A DNA stretch of 64,000 nt from Immersiella caudata (lineage: Eukaryota; Ascomycota; Sordariomycetes; Sordariales; Lasiosphaeriaceae). The stretch spans positions 3,596,001 through 3,660,000 of the forward strand of contig JAULSU010000003.1 of the NCBI GenBank assembly GCA_030512335.1. Direction: 5' to 3'. This document shows, piece by piece, positions 35,441 through 46,526 of the stretch (its first letter is position 1; every line of letters begins with the position of its first letter). Under the pieces are notes generated by a model, which was not told where the DNA came from, made no database searches, and saw only the letters and a list, made by a program, of their open reading frames with translations. The position numbers and the translations under genes were made by a program.

Positions 35441-36545
35441 TTTGGTCGCTTTCTTCCGCTCTTCTCCTCATTTCTCGTTTTCGGATTTCTCAAGTCATTT
35501 CCGGCAGTCGAAATTCTGTATCAGAACACCTCGCCTTTCTCTCAATATCTGGCATTTTCCTACGCTTCTGAATATTCTCTTCGTCTAAACCGCTTTGAGA
35601 ACAGATCAGGGTCAAGGAGCTCGTCTGCATTGGGATGGATCATTGGGGCCGAGTTGTTTCACTTTGTATTTGGGCGATGGATGGTTGTGGCTGGCGGTGT
35701 TGGTTGGGCTGCATATGAGGATTTTCTACATCCGCTTTTCTCCGCTCTGGGCTATGTTTTTTTTTCTTTTTCGGACATCTCCTGGGATTTGCATGGAGGT
35801 TAGTGTTCTGGGTCAGGAGGAACGGTTGGCATCTTTTGGCACTGGTAACGGGAGGAAGTTGGGTCATCACAATGATCGGTTCGATTAGATAGCAGCCACA
35901 GCAAGTGATCAGCTATCACGCCCACCTCCACGTTTGAACGTGGCACAGCGATATGGGTACTTCCCAACATGCGCAGGTACATAGTGGTTGTGAAACGTGT
36001 AAATATAGTTTTTGCAGAAAGGACACGGGTCAGCGGCAAGTAAAATCGGGCCTCAGCGTTCGGCAACGTTACCCTCGTGCCTCATAAATATAGAACGAGA
36101 AGGCTGGCTGTTGAGAGGCAAATGATGAGTAAGGGTGCGTGAAGAGGTTCTTGATGTTCACGGGGACCGCTCCGTCCCCAGACCTTGGTGAGAGAGGGGC
36201 ACGATGGGCAACATCCACGGTGGCAGGTGTGCCAAGTGATCGACCCTGCCTGCGGTTTCCACTTCCCCATGCCCCACTTTTAAATTCACCATCAAACGTG
36301 CACGGTCCTCAATCCCGACGTCGCCTTTACGCGTCTGTCGCATCACTAAGCTGCGCAACATCTTCGGCAAGACAACAACAGAAGCTGCCTACACACCTCG
36401 CCCATTGTTTTGACCTCATCGAGCGCTTTGCTTAGCAGCAAGCTGTCGCCTCCGCGGCCGACCAGCTCGCTGCACACAAGGAACCTCGAGCACAAGCTCG
36501 TGAGCGCTGTCGCCAATCGGCACAACAGCAGAGGAAACCGCGACA
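35441..36545. other. Intergenic, no gene seen
   Basis: About 1.1 kb with the 3' end of the bactofilin-like gene (T-run at 35757-35767) and the promoter of the ING gene. No other coding signal. Confidence 0.5.
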
Positions 36546-39204
36546 ATGGCAGCGGCGGCGAGCATCACCCAACCCGACCTTGACGAGGCTCTATCACCCC
36601 GACAGAATGCGCCGCCCATCGACCAAGCGATCCGCACAATTGGAAACCCGCTCGGCTCGCTCGATATGCGTGCCGACCCCGATGCGCAGGCCACCGTGAC
36701 CGACTTCCTCGATTTCACCGAGTACCTCCCCTCCGACATGATGCGCTCGCTCACCTTGATCGGTAAACTCGACCAAACCCACCAAGAATCGTCAGCAAAG
36801 GTCAACAAGCTCACCACGCTGTGGGGACAGCTTCCCAACCTGCCGCGCGCCGAACGCATGGGGCCGACTGAGCTGCGTGCCCAGATTTCGGAGAACCTGC
36901 AACATGCCGTCAACGCGCGCATCTATTCTCACGCTGAGGCTGTGCGAATGTCAGAGAATCTCAATCGACATTACAATAGGGCCAATACTATTTTGGCCAA
37001 GTTGGAGACAATGCTGGAGAATTACCCCACCGCGGAGGAACTGAAGAGCCCAGTTGTTACGTCGAAGTCGCCTCAGCTCTCACGAGCGCCGAAGTTGACA
37101 CTGCGAGTGGACGGCCAAAAAGTGCGGAGACCGCGAGTTCCCAGGATAACGGTCCCTGGTGAGGTCTTGGCACCGTATGACTTGAACTACGATGCCTATA
37201 GCAGCGACAGCGAGAGCAGCTCTTCGTCGGAGGAGGAGACGGAAGAATCACATCCTGCGAGTCGGGTCACGCCTGGCCCCCATCGTGTCAAGATTGGGAA
37301 GAATTCATCACGGCCGCCCAAGGTTGGCAAGGTGCCCAAGTCGAGGACGTCTGTCCCCCCGCCTGGTTACTCTGGCGGGGTTGGTATATCGACGAGCGCC
37401 GCGCTGGCACAACACAAGCCGCCTCCAGAGAACGTTGTGATCGGTAGCGCCGACGCACCGTGGGGTCAACTCACCCCATACGAGCTCGCTCGGCTTAGAA
37501 AGCGCATGAAGAAGAACGCTGCATGGGCACCAAGCGACACAATGGTTGCACGAGAGCTGAGCAACTTGGGACGTGGTATCGAGGCGTTCAGGATTGCGAA
37601 GCAAAAGGCCGAGGAGGAAGGAAAAGTGTTCGAGGGTAAGATGCCGGCTCCCATTATGGATCCGGAGACTGGAGAGGAGCGAATGCCGCTTGGCGCCTTG
37701 ACCTTGGAGGCCTTGGCCACCGATGAGAAGAATCTCAGTAACCGCGGGATGAGACTCAACGAGGCCAAGAAGGCGAAGCGTAAGGCTCTAGCGGAGCTGG
37801 CGGCTGAGGAGGCGGAAGAGTCAGCTAAGAGCTTTCAGTTGCTTGCCCAGTCGCTCATGTCCACCCCGAGCGCTCAGCCATTGCAAGGTCAACAAGCCAA
37901 AAAGGTGGCTCCCGCGAGCGCGGCCAAGCCACCAAAGAAGCGCAAGAGGGATTCTGTCCCAGAAGCAGACGTCGAGAAGCCAAAGTTGCCTGCTGATGCA
38001 GCCGCAGCAGCGCAAAGGCCTCAGGTCAAGCGCACAAAGACGGAGACGCCTGTGCCTCCACCGCAGATCAATCCGTCTGCGCCAGCAAGCCAGGAGACGG
38101 CGGTGCTGCCCCCACAGCGCGCGGCGGGAGCACATATCATCCACTCGACAACCCCCATTCCTCTCCCTGCCCATGGCCATGATCACTCTATCACGGCAAA
38201 ATCGGGCACATCAGTCGCCTCAGCAACATCTCCTGCTCCCAGCAGCAACGCCGGCCAACCTAACCCCACCCAGGCTCCAGCACCTGTCCCTGCTCCGGTT
38301 AAGCTGCCAGTAACGGAAACGCCAATCCCTCCCCCTCTCCACTCTCCGAAAAAGTCCACAACACCGATCCTTCCCCCGGTGCGAGAGACAAGAAAAACCC
38401 AAGCAGCTCGAGCCCAGGACAAGGACGGCCAAAAAGAGCCTACTCCCACAACGAAAGCGCCGTCTCGCGCGGCAAGCCTGGCGCCACTGAGCCCCAACCT
38501 AGACAACGACGCGCAAACAGCAGCATCTGGCGGCGGCACGTCCACATCCGGCGCTGCTCGCCGGCCCGCGTCCCGAGGAAAGGCATCCAGCCAAGAGCCG
38601 CAACCGTCCCTGGCAGCAGATCGTCCCCGGCGCGCTAGCACCGCCCGGAACACGCCTGCGCCAGAGCGGGCCGAGCCAGTACCTGCGCGACCACCGTCAA
38701 GCAGGCGCTCCAAGCGGCCGGCACCAGGCATCATAAGCCGCACAGTTAGCGGCGGTAACAGCGCCGTGGGCAAGCGAAAGGCGGCGCCCAAGAAGAAGAG
38801 TGGGCGGGCTGGGAACAAGACGTCCAAGGATAGTAAGTCGTCGGCGGACGAGCTGATTTCGGCAGGAGGTGAGGCGTTTGAGGTTGAGGTTGATGATGAG
38901 GGAAATGTAATTGATCCGGATGAAGCGAGATATTGCCTCTGCAACCGGGTCAGCTTTGGGGTGATGATTCAGTGTGATAATGTCGATGTGAGTTATACCC
39001 TTTCACTGATATGAGTTGGTTGTTAGCTTACTGGGTGCTAACGAGGGAAACAAACAGAATTGCAAGCAGGAGTGGTTCCATCTGGAGTGTGTGGGACTGC
39101 AGGAGATCCCGGCGCGGACGACTAAGTGGTATTGCCCGGAGTGTCGAATCTTGCTGAATATTGGGGAGAAAGGCGAGGTTAGCGCGAGGGGGTACAAGAC
39201 GTAA
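36546..39204 (+). CDS. ING-family PHD-finger protein (Pho23/Yng-like)
   Basis: Two exons (36546-38987, 39058-39204) give 862 residues. The N-terminal ING helices read DFLDFTEYLPSDMMRSLTLI and GKLDQTHQESSAKVNKLTTL (about residues 55-90), continuing through ARIYSHAEAVRMSENLNRHY. A very long disordered middle is Ala/Pro/Lys-rich with many PIPPP-type strings. The C-terminal PHD finger (about 795-845) is C4HC3: YCLCNRVSFGVMIQCDNVD, then NCKQEWFHLECVGL and KWYCPEC; the only intron (70 bp) cuts the finger. ING proteins read trimethylated H3K4 and target histone acetyltransferase or Rpd3L deacetylase complexes. Which yeast paralogue it matches (Pho23, Yng1 or Yng2) cannot be settled here; the large size resembles filamentous Pho23-type proteins. 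Confidence 0.92.
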
Positions 39205-39768
39205 GGGACTGTACAGGGAGGGGAACGGTGAATCCTATGCTTCCTCATTTGCCATACTTCCCCAGCGACCCCTCGGGGGCTAAAGAGAGATGGTTTTGCG
39301 TATGGGATTTTGAGAAGGCGAATGGAATATGGGATGGGCCTTCCGTTATGGGACGCAATGGATTGAAGTGGGTATGGATTTTGCAAGATGGTGAGGGCCG
39401 AGAGCAGAAGACAATGCTGTGTGGGATATGACCGATCGTGGTGTAGGTTACTGTGTTGATGAAGTTAGCAGTGGAGCTTCTCGGTGTAGTTGCTAGGAAA
39501 TCCACGAACTCAGTGAGCTCCAGTTGTTAACCCGCAATTCAATGGGATAGATGTGTGATTCTTTGAGAGACGCATACATCTTTATTTTTCTTATTTGGGA
39601 TGGTGGCACAGGGCGTCTGCATCTGCAGTCTTCCCTCCGGCCTTTCCCTGGCTGCTGACTCAGGTGCTCAACGAAGATTGTCAGCAGCACTTCCTGCCTT
39701 CTTCTACCAAACTGTCTCGATCATTTTCACTTCTACAACTCACAACATTTCAGACAGTCAAAGTCGCA
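39205..39768. other. Intergenic, no gene seen
   Basis: A 564-bp gap between two plus-strand genes, ending in a C/T-rich leader (39690-39760). Confidence 0.5.
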
Positions 39769-40273
39769 ATGTCCAACTACGAAGCAATTTACCCCTCCCA
39801 CACCTCAACCGACTCAACCGTCAGAGAGTTTATCACCGACTTTTTCAAGATCTCGGATGCCCCGGACTTGACGGATGAGTGGGTGGGTTTCTTCCGCAAC
39901 GACGCGACGCTCGTGATGGGGAACAACTCCTCTAAGGGACGAGCGGAGATTAGGAAGCTAAGGCTGGGAATGTGGGAGTCTGTTATAGGGAGACGGCACA
40001 CGCTGGGCAGGGTGTTTGTTGTTCCTGGAGGGTTTGAGGGTGTGGAAGGGGTGGTGGAGTATATGATGGAAGGAAGAGGTGAGTTCTACCTGATTGACCG
40101 TTTGTTTAGGGGGTGATGAAAATAGGTTGATGCTGTGATATCTAGTGGACTACCAGCCAAGAGACGGTGCCGCTCCATACTCTGTTGACTTTGCGGGGCA
40201 TGCACGATTGCAGAGGGATGGCCCGGCCGCGTCCTGGGGCTTCGCATACTACCGCGTCTATCTTCAGCGGTAG
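39769..40273 (+). CDS. SnoaL/NTF2-like fold protein
   Basis: Two exons (39769-40078, 40146-40273) give 145 residues. The order is typical of small NTF2-like proteins: an opening helix STVREFITDFFKISDAPDLT, then DEWVGFFRNDATLVMGNNSS, GRAEIRKLRLGMWESV, and beta strands HTLGRVFVVPGGFEGVEGVV, EYMMEGRVDYQPRDG and SWGFAYYRVYLQR. The splice joins GR|V at 40078/40146 with a GTGAGT donor. Fungal members are mostly uncharacterised; some act on small polyketide-type substrates, others bind ligands only. No cluster context points to a substrate. Confidence 0.85.
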
Positions 40274-41431
40274 GGTGGTGTGGCCCACAGGAAGATCATG
40301 CAAGCTGCCGGGTAGACAGGGGAGCTATTTGTTGATGGTTAATGCGGGCCTGGGACGGATGGGATTGGTTGTGTTTCCAAGGGCCAGCGGGGTAGTCTTC
40401 AATGTCCACTTTGCATCGGCTTTTGGCTTGAGCAGCGTACCTTGCTGGTGGGGTGTTGCGTCACGGGGTCGACTTGGAGAAGGGAACCAGTCGGGTGGCT
40501 ACGTCGCGAAAAGGCATACAAAGAGGCATATTGTGTGCTGGTGGGCCTCAGGGAGAGAGATGGGCAGGTTGCTGGTTTTATTCGGGAGCAGGGGCAGATG
40601 ACGTTATGAGCCAGACAGAAGGCGGCGTGCTGGCGGCGTGACTGGCTTCTACCTTCGACTCATTCGGAGAGTCCAAATCGGGACCGTGCAATCGTGTCAC
40701 AGACCGTGGTCAGCGGAATCGTGGCAGTTGGCAGTGCAGTGTGCTCTGGTCAGCTCACCTAGATGACGTAGGAAGCACCAACTACCAGGTTATGTCTATT
40801 GATGAGACTCTTGAAGCGGCCGGGAGAATGGCGATGCTAGCCGCCCGTCGCCTTTGTTGATGATGATGCTTATCGGCTGTGGAGGAGGGAACGGATTAGT
40901 CCCCTTGTCTCGTCCGCCCCCACCAGAGAGCTCCGCGTGTCCCCCCCTTCCCCTCATTCCCAATAGCCAGGGCCCCCAGCAAACTGCTCGAGTCAAACCC
41001 CCCGCCCGCCCCCCAGCCAGCTGTCTGGCACCTATCTCGAACAACCCCTTATTCCATGCCAATCTAACCAAGACCTTTCGTTTCTTGATCTTCCTCGTCA
41101 TTCCGAACTCTACTCTTTCGTAATTTATAGGAGTCATTTTCTCTTTTGTTTGAAAGAATTCCGGTCTCTCTGGTTCTGCGTCCTTCATTCCTTTGTTTTT
41201 GCTACGCCACACTACTACTACTACCACTTATCAACCGCCACCAGCTTAGACTGTAACCGACGCGAAGACGACACTGTATAACTTCACAACAAGCATCACG
41301 TATAACGCGCATCACGAACACCTCCTCAATACTTCTTCATCGTCAGCATTGCAAGTCGCAAATCGAGGGCTGTTAGCTCAGTCGACGCGTGAGCAGGGTG
41401 CTGCTCTTCCCGTCTCCGTGGTTGCCATTCA
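40274..41431. other. Upstream region and leader of the BCAS3-like gene
   Basis: About 1.2 kb, no coding signal. From 40890 it is C/T-rich, including 40910-41000 and 41090-41250, as for a long fungal 5' leader. Confidence 0.45.
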
Positions 41432-44400
41432 ATGCCAGGTAAGTCCGTCTCGCCCCCGACCTAGTGTGAATCCCCGCCCCGTCTATATTACCCGACTTCG
41501 GTGGTCTTCTCGGAGGTGGCTTGTGTTGCTGTGAATACCTACACGTGCAAGCACAAGACTGATGTCGCCATCACTGGTAGTCTCTAAGAAGGACAAGAAG
41601 AATGGCAAAGGAAGCGGTGGAGTGGTCGCGGCGGTAACGGAGCACGCTGCCAAATTCTCGTGGGTCTGAACGCGCGCGTTCTGGGAGAGTCTCTGGCTGA
41701 CCATCCCCCAGCAACGGGAACGGCAAGGTTCTTTCCTCGAGCCCCTCGCCGCCGATCCAGTCCCCAGACATCAAACCGGCTACCAACGACAACCACCCGA
41801 TCGCCTCCCCCCTCCTCGATGCCGTTTCGACAACGTCCTTTGCGACGAGCAACTCGAATTCACTGAGCACAAGGGAATGGACCAGAGGCATCCCGCCAGG
41901 TATGGCCGGCTCGCCTGGAAACCTCATAAGCTTGGTGGGTGAATCACCCCCCACGGCGCCTTCGTCGTATGAAGACACACGCGGGCTTGCGTCGGGATGG
42001 TCATCGCCGAGACCTTACCATCACTCCCACCTCCCCGCCTCGGTGTCACCTCCAACTGCTGGAGTCAGGCGCCCGTTGAGCTTCCACATGGACAACCACT
42101 ATTCCCCCTCTCCGCCCGACGCTCAGGGCCATTTTGCGTCGGTCGCGAACAGACGAAGCTCGATGCACTCACATCTGAGCTATGCGCGTGGCTCGCCTAA
42201 CCCACCACTCCCACATCAACCCCAGGCACACTTTTACGGCGCCCCCGAGATAGATCTCGATCCTCCGCAGTCAAAGTCTGGGTTGCAAGCGGGCGAGAGG
42301 GGGTATTACTTCGGCTTCGACACTCTCCCGAGCCCCGGCGGCGACTTCGTTCCTGGAAAAGACAGCGTAGTTCTCGCCGGCTATGAGGGAGGTTTGGAGG
42401 TATATTCGGTTGGGAAGCGGGGCGTGGAGCTAGTCGCCAGCTTGAAAGGGCTGCGGGGAGGAGTGTCTCACGCCAAGATCCTGCCATGGACAGCTGTCGG
42501 ACCCGACCTATTCCCCCTAGTCGCTGTTGTCGTTCACGGCCCAAGCATCCAACCTCCGACGCCCGGAATCAATGTTGAGAATGACTACGATGCCGTCTCC
42601 GCCGATAGATCCGAGGCGATGGCCAACCTCAGCACAGATGGCAGCGCTCGGGACAATCCTATGAATCGCATGTCGCCCGGAATTTACCAGACAACGGTCG
42701 AGGTCTACTCGCTGACGACAGGAAAGCTTGTCAGCGTGTTATTAGAGGCGCCCAAGATTCCCTTGAAGATACCGATTACCAGCCCGATTTTCAACGCCCC
42801 ATCTCCGAGCGGCGCCTTTCACATCCATGCTGACGACGGAAATGTTGTTGTGGCGTCTGGGATCACTGGTGAATGCTGGATTTATCGACAAGCTCCCATC
42901 TCGAATGAGCATGGTCTGTATTTCCGCTGTCACGGAAAGGTGTGGACGACCCTTCAACAGCCTCTGCGTGATCCCTCGCAAGACGCTGAAAGGGGCCGCA
43001 TACCTGCGCCGCCACGACCGCGACCCCAGAGCGCAATCCTAAGCGTCAGCAGTAGATACATTGCTTACTGCCCCGCAACACCCTCATCTCAGATCTCGCT
43101 CCGGGCGGTGGTCTCGGTGCCGTCTTGTGGCCGGGCCCCCGGACTGAATTCGTTGACGCCACCGCAGCTGCCTCCCGCGAACTCGGACGTAGATCTGCCC
43201 CTCTCTGAGAGCGTCATGAACAAAATCATGCGGGATGCTACTCAAGAGCTGATCCAAGGCGCAAAGTGGGTGGGAAAGCAAGGCTTGCAAGCCTGGAACA
43301 ACTATTGGAATCCTCAAACCAACCAACCACCTCGTCCACAGACTGGTGGACCACAGGGCTGGGGAGGACATGCAACGCAATCCTCTGACACGACACAGTT
43401 CCCTCCGACACATGGAACTGTCACCCCGCCGGTTTCGAAGGAGCCCGGCATCGTCTCTGTTTTGGATATCGACTCTCTCGGTGGATCGGCAAACATACAC
43501 CCAGTTGCTGCTTTCAGTATTCCTCAGGGCTGTAGCTTCCTGTCGCTTTCGCCATCCGGGCTTTCCCTGTTCACAGCCAGCAGCAAAGGAGATGTTCAGA
43601 CGGTCTGGGACCTGATGCGTGTGCAGTACACCAAGGCATCTTCCCTGCAAGGCAGCGGTGCCGCCGTGCCAGGCGGGCCGAGAGTCCGTCAAGTTGCGCA
43701 GTTCTCACGCATGACTGTGGCCCGTGTGGTTGATGTAGCTTGGACGCGGCCGAATGGCGAGCGGGCGGCAATGGTGACCGAACGAGGTACAGTCCATCTT
43801 CTGGACCTCCCGTCCAGTGCGTTTACATGGCCTCCCCCGCGGCGCCGGACCCGGGCGGAAGAGGGCAAGGGTCCGACCACAGAAGGTGCGACGTCGGCAG
43901 TATCGATTGCTTCCAATGCCCTCAGCTCCGTCCGCGAAGTGGCTCGCCCGCTTATGACCCGGCCCCGGAGGAGCAACTCGAATGCTCCGCAGACTGTGGG
44001 GGACTATGCCACACATGGCGGCAAAGTGATCGTTGCAGGCATCAGCCACTCCTTGGGCAAAACTGGAAATGCGATCAGTCAGCTCAGGCACACGGGAGAG
44101 AACAGAGTATCGCTTCCCAACACAACAACGCTGCCGGAGCCATCCTGTGTCACATGGATCACGGGCAGGAAAGATCACTCACTCTTCGTTCTCGGTGGCA
44201 GCCTCGTGCGCACATATCCCTCCAAGGGTCGAAGGTCACATTCGAGTGGCGATAAACGGACGCCACGTCTCTCACGATATCAAGACTTCAAGGTCCCTCG
44301 CTTGCCGGACGATCTGATTGCGCCATACATACAGCGTATTCTCGATCCCGACGACTTTGACTTTACAGAAAAGGATTTGGACGCTGGAAACAATACGATG

Positions 44401-45000
44401 GTATTACATCAAGTCAAGGCCCGAGCGCAGTCGCATGAAATCAGTGCGGAGTCTTCGATTCCACAAGCTGAGATCGAGTCTAGTGCACCGTATCAGCCGT
44501 TCCACACCGACAAGCGGGTTGCTCTGTGGGAGGTGGGCGGCCCGGAAATATCAGCGGCAAACCAGGCGGCGTCAATCTCCTCCCTTTTGGCAGCAACGAC
44601 GCTGGAAGATACCCCTGAAGCTGCACCACCACGACGCAAGGCGCCGAAGGGTTCAAGAGTGGCGCAGATCCAGCAATACGCGGGCGCTGAGTCATATGCC
44701 TCAGCTGGCTCGTCCAAGCCGTCCGGCTCGTGGGCATTTGGACAGCCCGTCAAGGCGTCGAAGCTGGACCTTGGCTTGCCGATCGCCGACGAGGAGTCAT
44801 TCAACATTGCCTCGGACGATATGCGGGCGTTGCCCCCGTCAGCCATTGAGCGAGTTTTCCATAGGACTGGAGACGATGAAGCTCAGATCGTTGTCACAAC
44901 ACGACGCAGACGTGGAGCTGGCCATGCGGCTGGCCAGGACGACGATGGGTTCTTTGAGGATGATTGCGAGGTGCTCGATTTTGCGGACCAGCGAGTTTGA
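41432..45000 (+). CDS. BCAS3-like WD40 protein
   Basis: Modelled as exons 41432-41438, 41580-41659 and 41712-45000, 1124 residues. The big exon is open upstream of its first ATG (41902), and two introns with good signals (GTAAGT donor at 41439; GTGGGT donor at 41660 with CTGAC branch) extend it to MPVSKKDKKNGKGSGG. The WD40 part starts near residue 225 (YYFGFDTLPSPGGDFVPGKD, VVLAGYEGGLEVYSVGKRGV) and continues FHIHADDGNVVVASGITGEC. The BCAS3 block is about 625-740: FSIPQGCSFLSLSPSGLSLF, GDVQTVWDLMRVQY, RVVDVAWTRPNGERAAMVTE. Mammalian BCAS3 with PHAF1 is recruited to phagophores and binds phosphoinositides; in fungi the role is unproven. Long disordered ends. If the upstream exons are wrong, the protein starts at 41902 (1032 residues). 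Confidence 0.85.
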
Positions 45001-45585
45001 GCGACGGCAGTTGATCTTTCGGGAGCCAGCTTCGTTTGCCAATGTCTTGGGTGTTTCCCGCATCGGTTTCTTTTGGGCATTGGGCGGATGGGTCAGGATA
45101 GGCGGGAGCATGGTGTTGCATTTCAGGGGCATGGGCGTGTGCATCTCCACCAGTTACTCAACCTATAGTAGCCCCTAACAACGCTTTTTGAGGACAAATG
45201 CGAGGTTGTCATTCAGCTCTGCCTGGAGTTTGCGTACGGTGTACTTGGCTAGTTCTCTTGGACAGATCGATTTCCCAAGCGGTGCTCGGGCTGGTCTGGG
45301 TTAGGAGTTTAGTTTTTTTTACACCATCTAGCGAAGTACCTGGGCAGCGTGTAGTAATAGATTACCATTGCCTGTAACGTGCAGCGTAGAAACGACACCA
45401 AGTCCCCCTCTAGCCATGTCCTAGATTTCAGCCGGCGAACGCGCTTTTGTATAAGATAAACATTGTAGCCACACCGGAGCCAGCCGCAACCGCGCGGGGG
45501 AGTTGGTAGATACGTAGCCCAGATTCTTGCTGCCGCCATTACAATCCATGGGCGACGTGGGCGATATCGCTGAATTAGACCCTGA
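45001..45585. other. Convergent intergenic region
   Basis: A 585-bp gap between the BCAS3-like gene (+) and DPM2 (-). No coding sequence recognised; a T-run is at 45314-45320. Confidence 0.5.
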
Positions 45586-46096
45586 TCACTTCTTCTTTGC
45601 CGCAGCCTTAGCCTTGGCCGCCTTCTTCCTGTTGCTACGGATCATGACGACGCTGAGGAAGGACCCGACCACGGCGGAACCGAGGAGGATGAGGATTACC
45701 GGGATGCGGATGGCCCAGACACGAGGAGGGAAGAAGTTTTGAAGAGGATGGTCGGAGTCGACGAAGGGCTGGATGCATGTTAGTACCTTGTTTAGGGGCG
45801 GCTGAAGGGGTGGAACGGGGGGGTCTGGGTTGAAGGGGCAAGGGAGGGGGATAGATACGGGTTGAAATGGAGTTCAAGAGGGTTCAAATATAGATGTTAG
45901 GTGTAGTAGACGAAGGGCACATACCATCAGCAGAGTCCAAACGGTGTAGTAGAGGAAGACGACCGAGGATGCCACGAGCATGGCGAGGCCTACGAGTTTG
46001 TCGAGCTGGACGGTGTTAGCGAGGTAGCTTGGTAATTTGGGGTCGATGCGCATGTATTCATGCGGCCGCAGTGGCGGTGGAGAGGTGGCTTACCAT
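45586..46096 (-). CDS. DPM2: Dpm2, regulatory subunit of dolichol-phosphate mannose synthase
   Basis: Three exons (46096-46094, 46005-45925, 45768-45586) give 88 residues; the first coding exon is just the ATG, followed at once by GTAAGC. The protein has two membrane helices, LDKLVGLAMLVASSVVFLYY (continuing TVWTLLM) and AIRIPVILILLGSAVVGSFL, joined by the conserved loop PFVDSDHPLQNFFPPRVW, and a Lys-rich end KKAAKAKAAAKKK. Dpm2 sits in the ER membrane and stabilises the Dpm1 catalytic subunit and Dpm3; dolichol-P-mannose feeds N-glycans, O-mannosylation and GPI anchors. Intron lengths are 88 and 156 bp. It shares a short divergent promoter region with CWC22. Confidence 0.94.
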
Positions 46097-46526
46097 TGTA
46101 GAGTTTTGAAGAGAGATATTATGGGCGCCTGGAAGCCGCGGGGGAAATGGCGCAAGGAGTGGCCCTGGTGTATTGGCAGGTGAGGTGTGGTTGAGCTCGT
46201 CGTGATGGTGGTGAGGGCTGCGAGCTGCACACACCTGGCCTGAACTAACATTCACGGTCAGTCGCGTCATCAGGGGTTGGTTTGCGGCGCGAACAGGGAT
46301 TTGGGGCGGCCCCACTTATTATTTTTCTTCCGTTGTGGTCGTGCCACCAGCCTCGTTTACTTGCGGTAGCTTTTGGCTTTCGCGATAGCATCAGCCACTC
46401 CGCCTGGGAAAGCCATCCGCTGGACCTTTTCTTCTATTCTTTAACAAATCTTTCTGTTTCCAAGTCGATAAGAAGAGGACTAAAGGCTGGTTGACATTGA
46501 AAGAAGGGGATTGAGAATAGAGGAAA
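46097..46526. promoter_or_regulatory. Shared divergent promoter region, DPM2 / CWC22
   Basis: A 430-bp gap between outward-facing start codons. C/T-rich on the CWC22 side (46420-46460). No further site can be placed with confidence. Confidence 0.5.

Noticed and set aside
38183..38944. 253-codon minus-strand frame
   Set aside because: Antisense shadow of the low-complexity Ala/Pro region of the ING-family gene.
44318..45178. 286-codon plus-strand frame
   Set aside because: Out-of-frame shadow of the BCAS3-like exon; Arg/Ser-rich from GC-biased codons.
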